A DNA stretch of 64,000 bases from assembly GCA_002316315.1 (NCBI GenBank), contig DCDG01000018.1, positions 124,001 to 188,000 of the forward strand, in the 5' to 3' direction. The number at the start of each line of letters is the position of its first letter. Within the stretch, counting starts at the first letter, position 1. Shown here piece by piece: positions 8,881-18,297 of the stretch. Made by a program: the position numbers and the translations under genes. The stretch comes from Candidatus Aminicenantes bacterium UBA1061 (GTDB lineage: Bacteria; Acidobacteriota; Aminicenantia; Aminicenantales; Saccharicenantaceae). The notes beneath the pieces were generated by a model. That model saw nothing but the letters and a program-made list of their open reading frames with translations. It was not told where the DNA came from and did no database searches.

Positions 8881-9864
8881 ATGACATCCGAGAGTGCAAC
8901 TATCCTGGTAACCGGTGCTGCTGGCCAGATCGGTTCTGAGCTGGTTCCTGCTCTGCGGGATATCTTTGGCCAGGAAAAAGTTATTGCCACTGACCTGGTC
9001 AAGCCAAAAGCCAAAAGCCTTAGCGAGGGTCCCTTTGAACAGCTGGATGTAACAGATAAAAGCCAGCTGGAAGCAATTATTAAGAAGCATAAGGTCAAAA
9101 GGATTTATCATCTGGCTGCTATCCTTTCGGCCACCGGCGAGAAAAATCCGGTGAAAGCTTGGGGGGTCAATATTAATGGCCTGTTTAATGTTCTGGAGGC
9201 TGCCCGCCAGCTGGAAGTCAAGCAGGTTTTTTGTCCGAGTTCTATTGCCGTCTTTGGCCCTTTAACTCCGCGGATTAATACTCCTCAGGATACGATCCTG
9301 AATCCAACTACCATGTATGGAGTGACTAAGGTGGCCGGAGAACATCTTAGTGATTATTATGTAAAAAAATTCAATCTCGACGTCCGCGGCTGCCGTTTCC
9401 CTGGAATCATCAGCCATGAAGCTCTGCCAGGAGGGGGAACAACTGATTATGCCGTGGCCATTTTTTATGAAGCAGTAATCTATAATAGATATAACTGCTT
9501 TCTGCGGCCAGAAACCAGGCTACCTATGATGTACATGCCAGACTGCCTGAAATCTATCATCAATTTAATGGAAGCCGACTTTTCTCAGCTAAGGCACCAT
9601 TCCAATTTTAATGTCACCGCCATGTCTTTCTCTGCTTCAGAGCTGGCTGCTGAAATTAAAAAACATCTGCCTGACTTTGAAATAGATTACCAGCCAGACT
9701 TCAGGCAGGCCATTGCTGATGATTGGCCTGAATCAATAGATGATACTGCAGCCAGAAAAGAATGGGGTTGGCAGCCAGATTATGACCTGGCCGGGATGAC
9801 GGCTGACATGCTCAGTGTTCTTCAGAAGAAAAAGGCTCAGGGCCAACTATATTATCCCGGCTAA
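8881..9864 (+). CDS. tdh: L-threonine 3-dehydrogenase, SDR type
   Basis: 327 residues of the extended SDR (epimerase-like) fold. The NAD-binding motif is TGAAGQIG at residues 11-18, and the catalytic Tyr-Lys pair is in TMYGVTKVAGE near residue 143. The segment LPGGGTTDYAVAIFYEA is characteristic of the short-chain L-threonine dehydrogenases, as opposed to the zinc-dependent ones. The enzyme makes 2-amino-3-oxobutyrate from threonine with NAD. The usual second enzyme, 2-amino-3-ketobutyrate CoA ligase, is not adjacent, but an alpha-oxoamine synthase lies at 52340-53524. The start has AGGAG 5-9 bases upstream and a clear promoter. Confidence 0.92.
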   Translation: MTSESATILVTGAAGQIGSELVPALRDIFGQEKVIATDLVKPKAKSLSEGPFEQLDVTDKSQLEAIIKKHKVKRIYHLAAILSATGEKNPVKAWGVNINGLFNVLEAARQLEVKQVFCPSSIAVFGPLTPRINTPQDTILNPTTMYGVTKVAGEHLSDYYVKKFNLDVRGCRFPGIISHEALPGGGTTDYAVAIFYEAVIYNRYNCFLRPETRLPMMYMPDCLKSIINLMEADFSQLRHHSNFNVTAMSFSASELAAEIKKHLPDFEIDYQPDFRQAIADDWPESIDDTAARKEWGWQPDYDLAGMTADMLSVLQKKKAQGQLYYPG

Positions 9865-9926
9865 ATGTGCGGGCCGGGCTGGAAGAAAAGCCGGAAGGCT
9901 TCGTCTAATTAATCAGGAGGCTAAAC

Positions 9927-10298
9927 ATGAAAAAAGTTTCGGTTCTCATTCTGCTTGTAGCTCTCAGCGGGCTGTTAGTCCTGGCTGAGGAAATTAATGT
10001 CGCTGGCAACTGGACACTCACCATGACCACCGAAAGAGGGGAAAGGTCAAATGAGGTGACCTTTACCCAGGAAGGGACAAAACTAAAAGTTACCATGAAA
10101 AATCCCAGAGGCGACGTTAGCGGTGAAGGTACAGTTAAGGGTAACGATATTGAATGGACCATTACCAGAGATACTCCCCGCGGACAGTTTACCACTACCT
10201 ATAAGGGCAAAATCCAGGATAAAAATAATATGAGCGGTGAAGTTCAAATGGGCGATTTTGGCACCGCTACCTGGAAAGCTGTTCGCCAGGGCAGCTGA
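9927..10298 (+). CDS. Small secreted beta-strand-rich protein of unknown function
   Basis: 123 residues: a signal peptide of about 20 residues ending near LVLAEE, then about 100 residues of alternating short strands rich in Thr, Gly, Lys and Glu (VAGNWTLTM, NEVTFTQEG, TKLKVTM, GEGTVKGNDIEW). This pattern suggests a small lipocalin- or avidin-like beta-barrel, but I do not recognise a named family. There are no cysteines and no catalytic motif. The start has AGGAGG at good spacing. A strong terminator follows directly, so the gene ends a transcript that may begin at tdh, 62 bases upstream. Function is unknown. Confidence 0.8.
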   Translation: MKKVSVLILLVALSGLLVLAEEINVAGNWTLTMTTERGERSNEVTFTQEGTKLKVTMKNPRGDVSGEGTVKGNDIEWTITRDTPRGQFTTTYKGKIQDKNNMSGEVQMGDFGTATWKAVRQGS

Positions 10299-10323
10299 AA
10301 CCCGGACAATCAGCAGAAAGAAA

Positions 10324-10354
10324 GGGGATTTCGATGGCGAAGTCCTCTTTTTTT
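10324..10354 (+). terminator. Intrinsic terminator
   Basis: A 10-bp stem (10324-10333 with 10338-10347, two G-U pairs) with loop ATGG is followed by seven T. It ends the tdh/small secreted protein transcript. Confidence 0.9.
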
Positions 10355-10504
10355 ATTTCTTTTTTTTGAAAATCACCTATAAATAACCTTCTAACAAAAT
10401 AATAATCAACCAGATTTTAGCTAGCATTTCTGGCCGGAGTGATAAAATTCCTGCCGGAGTCACATCAACTGGCTATCAGCTTTTGTATCAAAGCCGGGCC
10501 AGAA

Positions 10505-11356
10505 TCAGCTCAGGCCAATCGCCTGTTTGAAGAAAACAGGCTGGGCAAATGCCGCCCGGTGAATTTCTTCATTGTAATATTTAAGACCAGCGGGTATTCT
10601 CAGCTTTTTTACTTTCAGCGGGTCAATCTGGTCAGAGAGAAAATTATAGCACCAGGTTCCAATTGGGTAAGTAGGGACAGGGCCTGAATAAAATCGGGTG
10701 ATTTTAAACATTCTTCTTAAGAATCGAGCCTTGTCAGCATGTTCTTTTAGATGAAGAACTTGTGAGCCCGCTTGGGCAGCGATAATTCCTCCTGGCTTTA
10801 AGACTTTTTTTAGTTTCAAATAGAAATCTCGATCATGCAAAATTGCAGAAGGTCCAACCGGATCAGACGAATCAACCAGAACAACATCGAATTTTTCTTT
10901 AGTGTTTTGTATGAAATCGAACCCATTGGCAATAGCCAGCTCGGCTCTTGTATCGGCCAGGCTGACCTCCAGCCAGGGAAAATACTGTTCACAAGCTTTA
11001 ATGACTTCCTCATCAATTTCCACCAGCCAGGCTTTCTTCACCGGATGCCTTAGAACCTCCCGCAGGGCCCCACCATCGCCGCCACCGATGATCAGAACCT
11101 TCTCCGGACTCGGATGTGAACACAGGGCTGGCTCGACCAGCATTTCGTGATAGAAACATTCATCTCTTTCTGTGGTCTGAACCAGGCCATCAAGAAACAA
11201 AACACGCCCATAAAAATCATTTTGAATAATTTCTATCTTTTGAAATTTTGATTTTTTCTCATACAGGACTTTCTTGACCTTGAAAAACAATCCTGATGAT
11301 GGCGTCTGATATTCTCTGGCTTCTTTTCGATCTGAAGATAAAGCTTGGGCTTTCAC
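10505..11356 (-). CDS. speE: Spermidine synthase
   Basis: About 283 residues of the polyamine aminopropyltransferase family. The N-terminal beta domain contains GRVLFLDGLVQTTERDE. The Rossmann domain has the hallmark GGGDGGALRE for decarboxylated AdoMet binding, then EIDEEVI. The catalytic Asp is in VDSSDPVGP. It transfers aminopropyl from decarboxylated S-adenosylmethionine to putrescine in the cytoplasm. A GTG at 11356 has GGAGG five bases upstream and is preferred; the longer frame begins with TTG at 11377, which would place that Shine-Dalgarno inside the gene. It has its own promoter at 11394-11422. speD is not nearby. Confidence 0.92.
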   Translation of the reverse strand: MKAQALSSDRKEAREYQTPSSGLFFKVKKVLYEKKSKFQKIEIIQNDFYGRVLFLDGLVQTTERDECFYHEMLVEPALCSHPSPEKVLIIGGGDGGALREVLRHPVKKAWLVEIDEEVIKACEQYFPWLEVSLADTRAELAIANGFDFIQNTKEKFDVVLVDSSDPVGPSAILHDRDFYLKLKKVLKPGGIIAAQAGSQVLHLKEHADKARFLRRMFKITRFYSGPVPTYPIGTWCYNFLSDQIDPLKVKKLRIPAGLKYYNEEIHRAAFAQPVFFKQAIGLS

Positions 11357-11393
11357 CTTTTCCTCCCATGGAGACAATCAAATTAGCCTGAGT

Positions 11394-11422
11394 AGTATAA
11401 AGGACAGATAGTCTCAAGTCAA
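11394..11422 (-). promoter_or_regulatory. Sigma70-like promoter of speE
   Basis: On the minus strand: TTGACT (11422-11417), 17-base spacer, TATACT (11399-11394). The predicted start near 11387 gives a 31-base leader to the GTG at 11356. Confidence 0.65.
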
Positions 11423-11436
11423 CTTATGGTTGGAGC

Positions 11437-12213
11437 TTAAAGGCAAACGACCAGAATCAGGCCTGCCAGGGCCAGCCGGTAGATAATAAAAGGGAAAAGA
11501 GTTTTTGTTTTGAGAAAAGAGAGCAAAAACTTAATGGACAGAAAACCAACCAGGGCTGAGGTAAGGAAACCAATGACAAAAGGCCCGTTGATCTGGTTTA
11601 AAGAGATTTTTGGTAATTCTAGAAGAGCCGCTCCCACAATCACCGGGGTTGACAGCAAAAAAGAAAACCGGGCAGAATCCTGCCGCCTGAAGCCTAGGAA
11701 AAGGGCGGCCATAATGGTCATCCCCGAGCGGGAAGCACCGGGCAAAATAGCCAGGCTCTGGGCCAGCCCGATGATCATCGCCTGAGTCAGAGTCAGATTC
11801 TCCAGGCCTTTCTTATTTTTAGCCTGATGATCAGCCAGAAAAATCAGACCAGAGAAAAAGATCAGGCTGGCGGCAATTAACTCTGGCTGACGGAAAACCG
11901 TCTCGGCTTGAGATTCAAGAAAATAGCCAGCCAGCGCTCCAGGGATAGTGGCCAGAATAATATACCAGAGATAATGTCCTTCAGTAGTCCGGGGCTGCCT
12001 GAAGCCATCTTTTATAATTTGAATCCAGTCTTTCCAGAAGAAACAGACTATAGACAGAAGAGTCCCCAGATGAAGCATCACATCATATTCAAGTCCCTGA
12101 TAATTCCAGTGAAAAAAGAGAGGGACAACAGCCAGATGAGCTGAACTCGAAATGGGCAGGAACTCTCCCAGTCCCTGGAGTATCCCCAGAACAAGTGCTT
12201 GAAGATAGCTCAT
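11437..12213 (-). CDS. uppP: Undecaprenyl-diphosphatase
   Basis: 258 residues and about eight membrane helices, the standard UppP/BacA size. Both family signatures are present: GLGEFLPISSSAHL near residue 15, with the catalytic Glu and Ser-rich loop, and PGASRSGMTI near residue 160, with the catalytic Arg. It recycles undecaprenyl diphosphate to the monophosphate carrier for peptidoglycan and other surface polymers and gives bacitracin tolerance. The start has AAGGAG about eight bases upstream. A promoter lies at 12256-12284, so it is probably transcribed separately from the SpoIID gene. Confidence 0.95.
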   Translation of the reverse strand: MSYLQALVLGILQGLGEFLPISSSAHLAVVPLFFHWNYQGLEYDVMLHLGTLLSIVCFFWKDWIQIIKDGFRQPRTTEGHYLWYIILATIPGALAGYFLESQAETVFRQPELIAASLIFFSGLIFLADHQAKNKKGLENLTLTQAMIIGLAQSLAILPGASRSGMTIMAALFLGFRRQDSARFSFLLSTPVIVGAALLELPKISLNQINGPFVIGFLTSALVGFLSIKFLLSFLKTKTLFPFIIYRLALAGLILVVCL

Positions 12214-12255
12214 GAACCATGCTCCTTCGAGGCTTGACTTTGAAGATAAGGTAAG

Positions 12256-12284
12256 TTTTTATTATTAATCGGAAATGATGTCAA
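12256..12284 (-). promoter_or_regulatory. Sigma70-like promoter of uppP
   Basis: On the minus strand: TTGACA (12284-12279), 17-base spacer, TAAAAA (12261-12256). The predicted leader is about 36 bases. Confidence 0.5.
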
Positions 12285-12299
12285 ATATTTTCCAAAGGT

Positions 12300-14522
12300 T
12301 CAATTAATTTTTTCAATCTTTACCTGATGATAATAATGTCCGAGAATATTTTTATAACTGGCACCGGACCTGGCCAGACCATAGGCGCCAACCTGGCATA
12401 AGCCAACTCCATGCCCCCAGCCACGGCCGGTAAAAATAAAATGCGTTAGTTGGCCATTGGCATCATATTCCCGATCAATATAAAATAAAGTGTCTTTTAA
12501 ATTCAAAACCCATTTGATTCTAAGGCCAGTGAGATTAACCTGTTGACCATCACCAGTGATCTGAAGTGAAGCTACCCGGTTAGACTTGCCGCGTCGGATA
12601 ACTTTAAGATCAACCAGGCGGCCGAGACGGGGATAATAGCGACGAATATTTTTCTCCAGTTCATCTCGCCCGACCCGCATTGTCCAGCGATTATAAATAG
12701 AATTTCGGTCGAGAACATTGGTGTTGGGAGGATAATCCACCTGCAGAAGCCATAACCGGCCATCTTTTTCCAGCCAGGTTATCTTCTCTCCTCCCAGCAG
12801 GTTTAGCCGGTTGGCAGGGAAAGTCCCCTCTTCCATTTTTCTGAGCAAATAAAGATCAGGCTGAATAACCAGCCAGCGCTTTTCCTGGTTCTGACTGTCC
12901 ATAACCTCAATCAAGTTATCTTTAGCAGAAATAAATAAGCCCCGACAAAAGAAATCATCAAGCCAATTGAGGCTTTTCTCCAGTATATAAGCCCATTCAG
13001 CCCGGCTGACCTCTCTCTTCAAATTGCTCTGGCGGAGATAAGAAGGTAGAATACCAGATTGAATAAGATATGCCAGTCCTTTCCGGTCACTGCTATTAAG
13101 TTCGGGCAACTGGGGTGAATCCTGCAACAAATATTTAGCCTCACTCTCCAGGACAAAATTTGCCGCCTTCTCCTGCCAGCCAAAATAAGCAATCAACCAG
13201 CGGCTCAAGTCGATAAAATTCACAGAAGCTGACTTGAGATTTGAATTAGTTTGATGCTTATTAATTTTTTTCAGAGCCGAGGCCGCCGCCAGCGAGCTTT
13301 CTATCTCTTCAACTGAGACCGGCCGGGCAAAATAATCAGGTTCATTTTCCGGAACGATAAGTCCCAGAGCCAGCAGAGGCGTTATCTGGCTGGTTATATC
13401 CCGGTCATTGATCATGGCAGACAGAACCGGCTGTCTGGTTTCAATCAGCCATTCGGGCTGTTTCTCCAGGCTGCAATTGGTACTTTTCAGGTAAGGAACA
13501 GGCTTCCCGGAAAAGACGTTCTCCGCATCCTCCGTCATCCCTCCACAGGTGCTGGTATAAAGAGCATCAATTAGCTGGCCTTTATAGGTGATAACTTCGC
13601 CAGCTGTTTCTTCCACAGCCTGGTTACTTAAAGGACGTTCGGCGGACAGGCCACCGTAAACCTGAGAGCTCTGTGTATCAGTCAGGTCAAAACCAAGATG
13701 CCGGTATCGCCCAAGGTTTTTAAGAGCATAAGTTCTCGCCGCTACCGCCTGAGCTTTTAAGGCCTCAAGAGCATTAAAGGTATCAGGTGATAATTCCAGA
13801 GGAACTACGCCTTTCAGGTAATCTTCAAGATTGAGAATATTCACCAGGGATAAACCGCTGGAGGTATTTTTTAGGAGGAATATACCGCGATAGTTGCGGC
13901 CATCAAGACTCAAATAACCTTCCTGGTGAGCTGGAATAAAATAAAGATCAGCCTCAGTCCCAAGTGATAACAGGCGATGTTCAATTTGCAACCAGGCAGT
14001 CCCGGGCTCGGGTAAGCTGATATTTTCTTTCAAAATCCAGATATCTTTAAGACCCAGGGTTTCTAGCCTGTGAATTGCTTCTAGAGCCTGCCCTCGGGTC
14101 AAAAATTCGCCATACTTGGTCACATAGACAGTACCATTTAAATCCGATTCTGCGCTGACTGTTACCCCGCCTTCCAATTTTTGATTTAAATTAGAGGCAA
14201 GTATTTCTGCTTCCTGTCTGTCCCTCGATTGGGCAATTTGCAGCGAAAATTTCTCTGATAATTTTTCCCGGTCGACTCTGATTACTACCTCATCTGTTTC
14301 TTCTGCCAGTAACCGGTATTCACGCCCAACCTCATAAATCTTCATGCCGGCTGAGGCTTTGATAACCGCCTGCTTCAGGCCGGTGACCAGGCCAACTTTT
14401 ATGACCGGCCGTTGAATAATATATCCATGGAAAAAATCAACATCACGACCAAATTCCAGCGGGCTGGCCATGAGCAAAAAGCCGGTTACAAAAATACCGA
14501 CCAAATATTTCAAGGCTTTCAT
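12300..14522 (-). CDS. SPOR-SpoIID/LytB domain cell-wall protein
   Basis: 740 residues with an N-terminal signal or anchor helix. Residues 90-170 look like a SPOR (peptidoglycan-binding) repeat: SLQIAQSRDRQEAE to IWILKE. Residues 215-350 are the SpoIID domain with NLEDYLKGVVPLEL, whose Glu matches the glycan-cleaving Glu of SpoIID, then AVAARTYAL and TDTQSSQVYGG. The C-terminal GRGWGHGVGLCQVGAYG is the second half of SpoIID. Between the halves lies an insertion of about 250 residues with an SLH-like segment near residue 500. It probably cleaves denuded glycan strands or activates amidases. This is not evidence of sporulation, because SpoIID domains occur widely in non-sporulating diderms. Confidence 0.88.
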   Translation of the reverse strand: MKALKYLVGIFVTGFLLMASPLEFGRDVDFFHGYIIQRPVIKVGLVTGLKQAVIKASAGMKIYEVGREYRLLAEETDEVVIRVDREKLSEKFSLQIAQSRDRQEAEILASNLNQKLEGGVTVSAESDLNGTVYVTKYGEFLTRGQALEAIHRLETLGLKDIWILKENISLPEPGTAWLQIEHRLLSLGTEADLYFIPAHQEGYLSLDGRNYRGIFLLKNTSSGLSLVNILNLEDYLKGVVPLELSPDTFNALEALKAQAVAARTYALKNLGRYRHLGFDLTDTQSSQVYGGLSAERPLSNQAVEETAGEVITYKGQLIDALYTSTCGGMTEDAENVFSGKPVPYLKSTNCSLEKQPEWLIETRQPVLSAMINDRDITSQITPLLALGLIVPENEPDYFARPVSVEEIESSLAAASALKKINKHQTNSNLKSASVNFIDLSRWLIAYFGWQEKAANFVLESEAKYLLQDSPQLPELNSSDRKGLAYLIQSGILPSYLRQSNLKREVSRAEWAYILEKSLNWLDDFFCRGLFISAKDNLIEVMDSQNQEKRWLVIQPDLYLLRKMEEGTFPANRLNLLGGEKITWLEKDGRLWLLQVDYPPNTNVLDRNSIYNRWTMRVGRDELEKNIRRYYPRLGRLVDLKVIRRGKSNRVASLQITGDGQQVNLTGLRIKWVLNLKDTLFYIDREYDANGQLTHFIFTGRGWGHGVGLCQVGAYGLARSGASYKNILGHYYHQVKIEKIN

Positions 14523-14849
14523 CTTTTTCTCTTTACAATTTGTTTTTATTTTTTATAGCTATATAAAACTAAGAAGGCAGGTTAAAAGTGGCGGGCGCAA
14601 ATGATTCGGTTAAATAAAATCTCACTTTGACCTCAATATAATCTACCATGTTGTTTTTTAAATACAACCTATATTGGCTAGAAATCAGGAATCTAATATA
14701 ACCAACCAGAAAGCGATTGTCAAGGCAGGTATAACTGCTCCTCATTTCCCGACCAGTCTTTAAATCAGCTTAATCACATTGGATGTGTAACGTAGAACCG
14801 GCTCGCTATTTCTCTGGAGCCTGCTATCCAGCCAGTGCCAGATCAGGCC
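14523..14849. other. Intergenic region upstream of the SpoIID gene
   Basis: 327 bp between the SpoIID start and the GH97 stop, both on the minus strand. It holds one good minus-strand promoter (14695-14723), giving the SpoIID gene an unusually long leader of about 165 bases. I see no open frame, RNA gene or repeat in it. Confidence 0.6.
14695..14723 (-). promoter_or_regulatory. Sigma70-like promoter of the SpoIID gene
   Basis: On the minus strand: TTGACA (14723-14718), 17-base spacer, TATATT (14700-14695). It matches the consensus at 11 of 12 positions and lies about 165 bases upstream of the ATG at 14522. Confidence 0.6.
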
Positions 14850-16847
14850 CTATCTGGCCTGGGTAAATCTGATAGCCACCCCACCTCCAGGCGCCAGGTT
14901 TATTTTTAAACTATCGGCAGAATTCACCTCTATCTTGAGCTTCTTAAAATCACCGGCATAACGATCAGCATTAATTCCATCCTGCCAGATATCAGCTACC
15001 CATTTTTTGCCAGCCTCAAGAAAATCAACTTTTATCTCAAATGCTCTGGGTGACCAATCAGTCATACCACCCAAATACCAGTCATCCCCATGCTTCCTGG
15101 CCACGACCAGATAATCTCCAATTTTGGCCTCAAGCACAAGTGTTTCATCCCAGACGGTTGGCACAGCAGATAAAAAGTCCATGATTTCTGGTTCTCTCAG
15201 GTAAGCTGGCGGGGAATCACACAGCATCTGCAAGGGTGACTCATAAACGACATACATGGCCAGTTGATGACAGCGAGTTCCCTGGCTAGCTGGCAGATCA
15301 AAAACAGGTCTGAACTGTTTTTCCTGAACATTACGCATGGCTCCCGGAGTAAAATCCATCGGGCCGGCAATCATTCTTATAAATGGAATTAACAGGTCAT
15401 GCTCAGGTGTAACCGAAGCAGCCCATTTGTTTGTTTCTAGCCCGAGTACACCTTCCTTGTTCAGGATATTGGGCCAGGCCCGTCTTAAGCCAACCGGCTT
15501 ATGGGCTCCATGGAAATCAACCAGCAGGCGGCGTTTAGCCGCAGCTGAGGCACAGCGTCGGTAGAAATTAACCATTTTCTGGTCATCGCGGTCCATAAAA
15601 TCAACCTTTATTCCTTTGACTCCGATCCTTTGAAAATAGTCAAGGGCCTTGTCAAGCTGCCGATCAAGGGTATACCAGACACACCACAGGATAACTCCAA
15701 CCTTTTTATTCTCTCCATATCTGAGCACTTCCTCCAGATTCAGTTCTGGATTAATTTTAAAAAGATCTGCCGGATCAGACCAGCCTTCATCAAGAATGAT
15801 ATATTCAAGTCCATATTTTGAGGCGAAATCAATATAATATTTATAAGTCTCAGTATTTACTCCAGATTTAAAATCAACTCCATAAATATTAAGTGCATTC
15901 CACCAGTCCCAGGCCACTTTGCCAGGCTTAATCCAGCTGGTATCTTTGAGCTCAGTCGGCGGCGATAGACGGTAAACAATGTCGCTGCTGACCAGCTGGG
16001 CATCATTTTTAGCCAGTAAAATCAACCGCCAGGGATATTGCCGGTTTCCTCTGGTTTCGGCCAGATAATTAGCTTCTTGAATAACTTCGAGTTCACGGTC
16101 GCTGCCCTGGCGCAGTTTTTCCTCAGCCGGGTAGGGTGCAAATTTGCCTGTCAGGCTGGCTAACCCTTCCTTATTGCCGGTCAAGAACATGCCGGGATAA
16201 TCATCTACATCCACATCCGTGATGGCTACCTTCAGTCCATCATTTAATTCAACCACCACTGGCGCATAACCAAAACGGTCGACCCCGACATCTTTTATTG
16301 GTAAATAACTATATGTGCTTTCAAAAGAAGTGTGCAAACTGCCTATAAAAGGAAAATAGACATGATAATTTTCGTGAAAGGTAAATGTCACCTCTTCCGC
16401 CCTGATTTTAATTGGCACCCGGTAACCGGTATAGAAGCGATAAGCAACGCCATCATTATATACTCTAAATATCAAACCGAAATTGCCATGGAATTTAAGG
16501 TTAACTTGCTCGTAGCGATCAATAACTACTGATCTTTTTTCTTTGACCACAGGGAAAATCTTATCATCAACGCTCGTCCTGCTTAGATTCTCAAGAACTG
16601 GGCGTCTCCCAAGGATTATATTGTCATTGATAGTCAGAGAAATCGGTGACGGGCTGATAATTTCTTTCGAATTCAAATAAACCGAATACATAATCTGGCT
16701 TTTGATTTCAATCTTTAGTTCAACCTGGTGATCTGGGGATTTGACCGAGATAGCCGAGGTGGTTTTAGCCTGAGCCAGTAAACAGGTTGAGCCAGTAACA
16801 AACAACAAAAAGGCCAAGGCCAAACACCCCGTATTTTTTATTTTCAT
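14850..16847 (-). CDS. Glycoside hydrolase family 97, retaining (alpha-galactosidase-like) type
   Basis: 665 residues with a signal peptide (to about LLAQA), an N-terminal beta-sandwich (about 30-300), a TIM barrel starting at PGKVAWDWWNALN (about 308) and a C-terminal beta domain. GH97 enzymes act on alpha-glycosides and split into inverting (SusB-like) and retaining groups. Here the barrel has GIKVDFMDRDDQ with Asp416 where the retaining alpha-galactosidase of Bacteroides has its nucleophile, and GLETNKW with Glu471 at the acid/base position. That points to the retaining group. Location is probably periplasm or cell surface. The start has a GAGGAGG site. No SusC/D or other sugar genes are adjacent. 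Confidence 0.9.
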   Translation of the reverse strand: MKIKNTGCLALAFLLFVTGSTCLLAQAKTTSAISVKSPDHQVELKIEIKSQIMYSVYLNSKEIISPSPISLTINDNIILGRRPVLENLSRTSVDDKIFPVVKEKRSVVIDRYEQVNLKFHGNFGLIFRVYNDGVAYRFYTGYRVPIKIRAEEVTFTFHENYHVYFPFIGSLHTSFESTYSYLPIKDVGVDRFGYAPVVVELNDGLKVAITDVDVDDYPGMFLTGNKEGLASLTGKFAPYPAEEKLRQGSDRELEVIQEANYLAETRGNRQYPWRLILLAKNDAQLVSSDIVYRLSPPTELKDTSWIKPGKVAWDWWNALNIYGVDFKSGVNTETYKYYIDFASKYGLEYIILDEGWSDPADLFKINPELNLEEVLRYGENKKVGVILWCVWYTLDRQLDKALDYFQRIGVKGIKVDFMDRDDQKMVNFYRRCASAAAKRRLLVDFHGAHKPVGLRRAWPNILNKEGVLGLETNKWAASVTPEHDLLIPFIRMIAGPMDFTPGAMRNVQEKQFRPVFDLPASQGTRCHQLAMYVVYESPLQMLCDSPPAYLREPEIMDFLSAVPTVWDETLVLEAKIGDYLVVARKHGDDWYLGGMTDWSPRAFEIKVDFLEAGKKWVADIWQDGINADRYAGDFKKLKIEVNSADSLKINLAPGGGVAIRFTQAR

Positions 16848-16874
16848 TTCACCTCCTCAAATTCTGGCTGTAAA

Positions 16875-16903
16875 AAATCAACCAGTCAAATTTTGGTTGT
16901 CAA
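16875..16903 (-). promoter_or_regulatory. Weak candidate promoter of the GH97 gene
   Basis: On the minus strand TTGACA (16903-16898) is a perfect -35, but the -10 is poor (TGATTT at 17 bases or TTGATT at 16). A start near 16868 would still include the ribosome binding site. Confidence 0.3.
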
Positions 16904-17040
16904 GTTGGAAGCCAGTGAATAGCTCAATCCTGGCCGACTTCCGTTTATTTAGCCTTATCTTATTTTAAAAATTAAAAAACGACAAGAAATTATTTTTCTG
17001 AGCTGAACAGGCTCACAAGGAGGGCTTGGCCGCCAGGCCC

Positions 17041-18297
17041 TTAACTGGCCAGAATATACTGATTTCCACCACTTTCTTTAGCCTGGTACATGGCCGAATC
17101 AGCCAGAGCAATAAAACTCCCCGGACTTTTCTTATTGGAAATAAGGACTACTCCAATACTTAAATAGAGTTTAATCGACTCAATCTGGGTAATAAATTGA
17201 TGATTAGCTACGCTGTCCAGCAAGCGCCTGGCGATTTGCTCAGCTTCACTCTTTTCAATACCGTCAAGCAGAATAGCAAACTCATCACCGCCTAAACGCA
17301 CCAGTAAGTCTCCATCTCTGAGCTGCCTTTTTAATATTTTGCCAAGCTCAATCAGCAGTTCATCTCCGACCATGTGCCCAAAGCGGTCATTGACCTGTTT
17401 AAAATTATCAAGATCCGTGAAGAACAGAGCGCTGTTGATTCCAAGCTCAGTTTGTTCCACCAATCTGGGCAAGATCACTTCCATCATCCGGCGGTTGGGA
17501 AGCCCGGTCAACGGATCGTGCATAGCTAGATAGGACAATTCTTCTTCCTGCATTTTCCTTTCAGTAATGTCATAACAGGTTCCGATAAATCCAGCGAAAT
17601 CCCCCTCCAGACTGTAAAAGGGCTGGCTAACATTGAGAACCCAGCGAAAATGCCCATCATATCTTCTCAATCTAAGTTCAATTTCAAAGGCTTTCTTTTC
17701 CCTCATGGCCTCAGCATAGACATTAACAAAGCGTTCACGATCAGCTTCCGGCACTCCCCTGGCCCAGCCAAAACCTTTTTGCTCTTCAAGACTTTGACCG
17801 GTAAAGACCAGCCAGGCACGGTTGAAATAATCAAACTGTCCGTCAGCTGATGCCCGCCAGATCATGGCCGGGAATTCTTCAAACAAGGTTAGATAAAAGT
17901 CCCTGGCTCTTGCCACTTTTTTTTCAGCTTCAACAACTGATGTTATATCATTTAAAAGTATCAGAGTATTCTGATGAATATCATAGGGATCAAGAATTTT
18001 CTTAAACCTGATCTGAAAATTGATCCGGCCCTTAGGGCATTCAATTTCACGTTCAAAGGTAAATTCAGGACTGTTGACAGATAGAAAATAGCTTAATTCG
18101 TTGATAATCCAGGGGAACAGTTTGTCCACCGGCAATTTTTCTCCAAAAATAATGGAGGCCGGGACCTGAGCCTGAAAGTATTCAATGCAGGCATCATTAA
18201 TGGCTTCAACCCGGTTGTCCAGGTCCAGCAGGATAGCAGGATTTGGAATGACATTAAAGATAAGCTTATACCGATCCTCCGCTCTATCCCATATCAT
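17041..18297 (-). CDS. PAS-PAS-GGDEF diguanylate cyclase
   Basis: About 418 residues without membrane segments. Two PAS domains (about 10-120 and 130-250; the second ends in a PAC motif, GFIGTCYDITERK) precede a GGDEF domain that starts at HDPLTGLPNRR. The active-site motif is intact GGDEF, and the inhibitory site RDGD lies five residues before it. It therefore probably makes cyclic di-GMP in response to a small ligand or redox signal and is feedback-inhibited. No EAL or HD-GYP protein is nearby. ATG 18297 follows AAAAGG at good spacing; a TTG at 18348 would add 17 residues. Confidence 0.9.
   Translation of the reverse strand: MIWDRAEDRYKLIFNVIPNPAILLDLDNRVEAINDACIEYFQAQVPASIIFGEKLPVDKLFPWIINELSYFLSVNSPEFTFEREIECPKGRINFQIRFKKILDPYDIHQNTLILLNDITSVVEAEKKVARARDFYLTLFEEFPAMIWRASADGQFDYFNRAWLVFTGQSLEEQKGFGWARGVPEADRERFVNVYAEAMREKKAFEIELRLRRYDGHFRWVLNVSQPFYSLEGDFAGFIGTCYDITERKMQEEELSYLAMHDPLTGLPNRRMMEVILPRLVEQTELGINSALFFTDLDNFKQVNDRFGHMVGDELLIELGKILKRQLRDGDLLVRLGGDEFAILLDGIEKSEAEQIARRLLDSVANHQFITQIESIKLYLSIGVVLISNKKSPGSFIALADSAMYQAKESGGNQYILAS

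Noticed and set aside
11356..11377. TTG start of speE at 11377
   Set aside because: It would place the strong GGAGG site inside the gene; GTG at 11356 fits that site.
12300..14522. SpoIID- and SpoIVB-like domains as signs of sporulation
   Set aside because: No other sporulation genes are present; both domains occur in non-sporulating diderms, and the cell clearly has an outer membrane.
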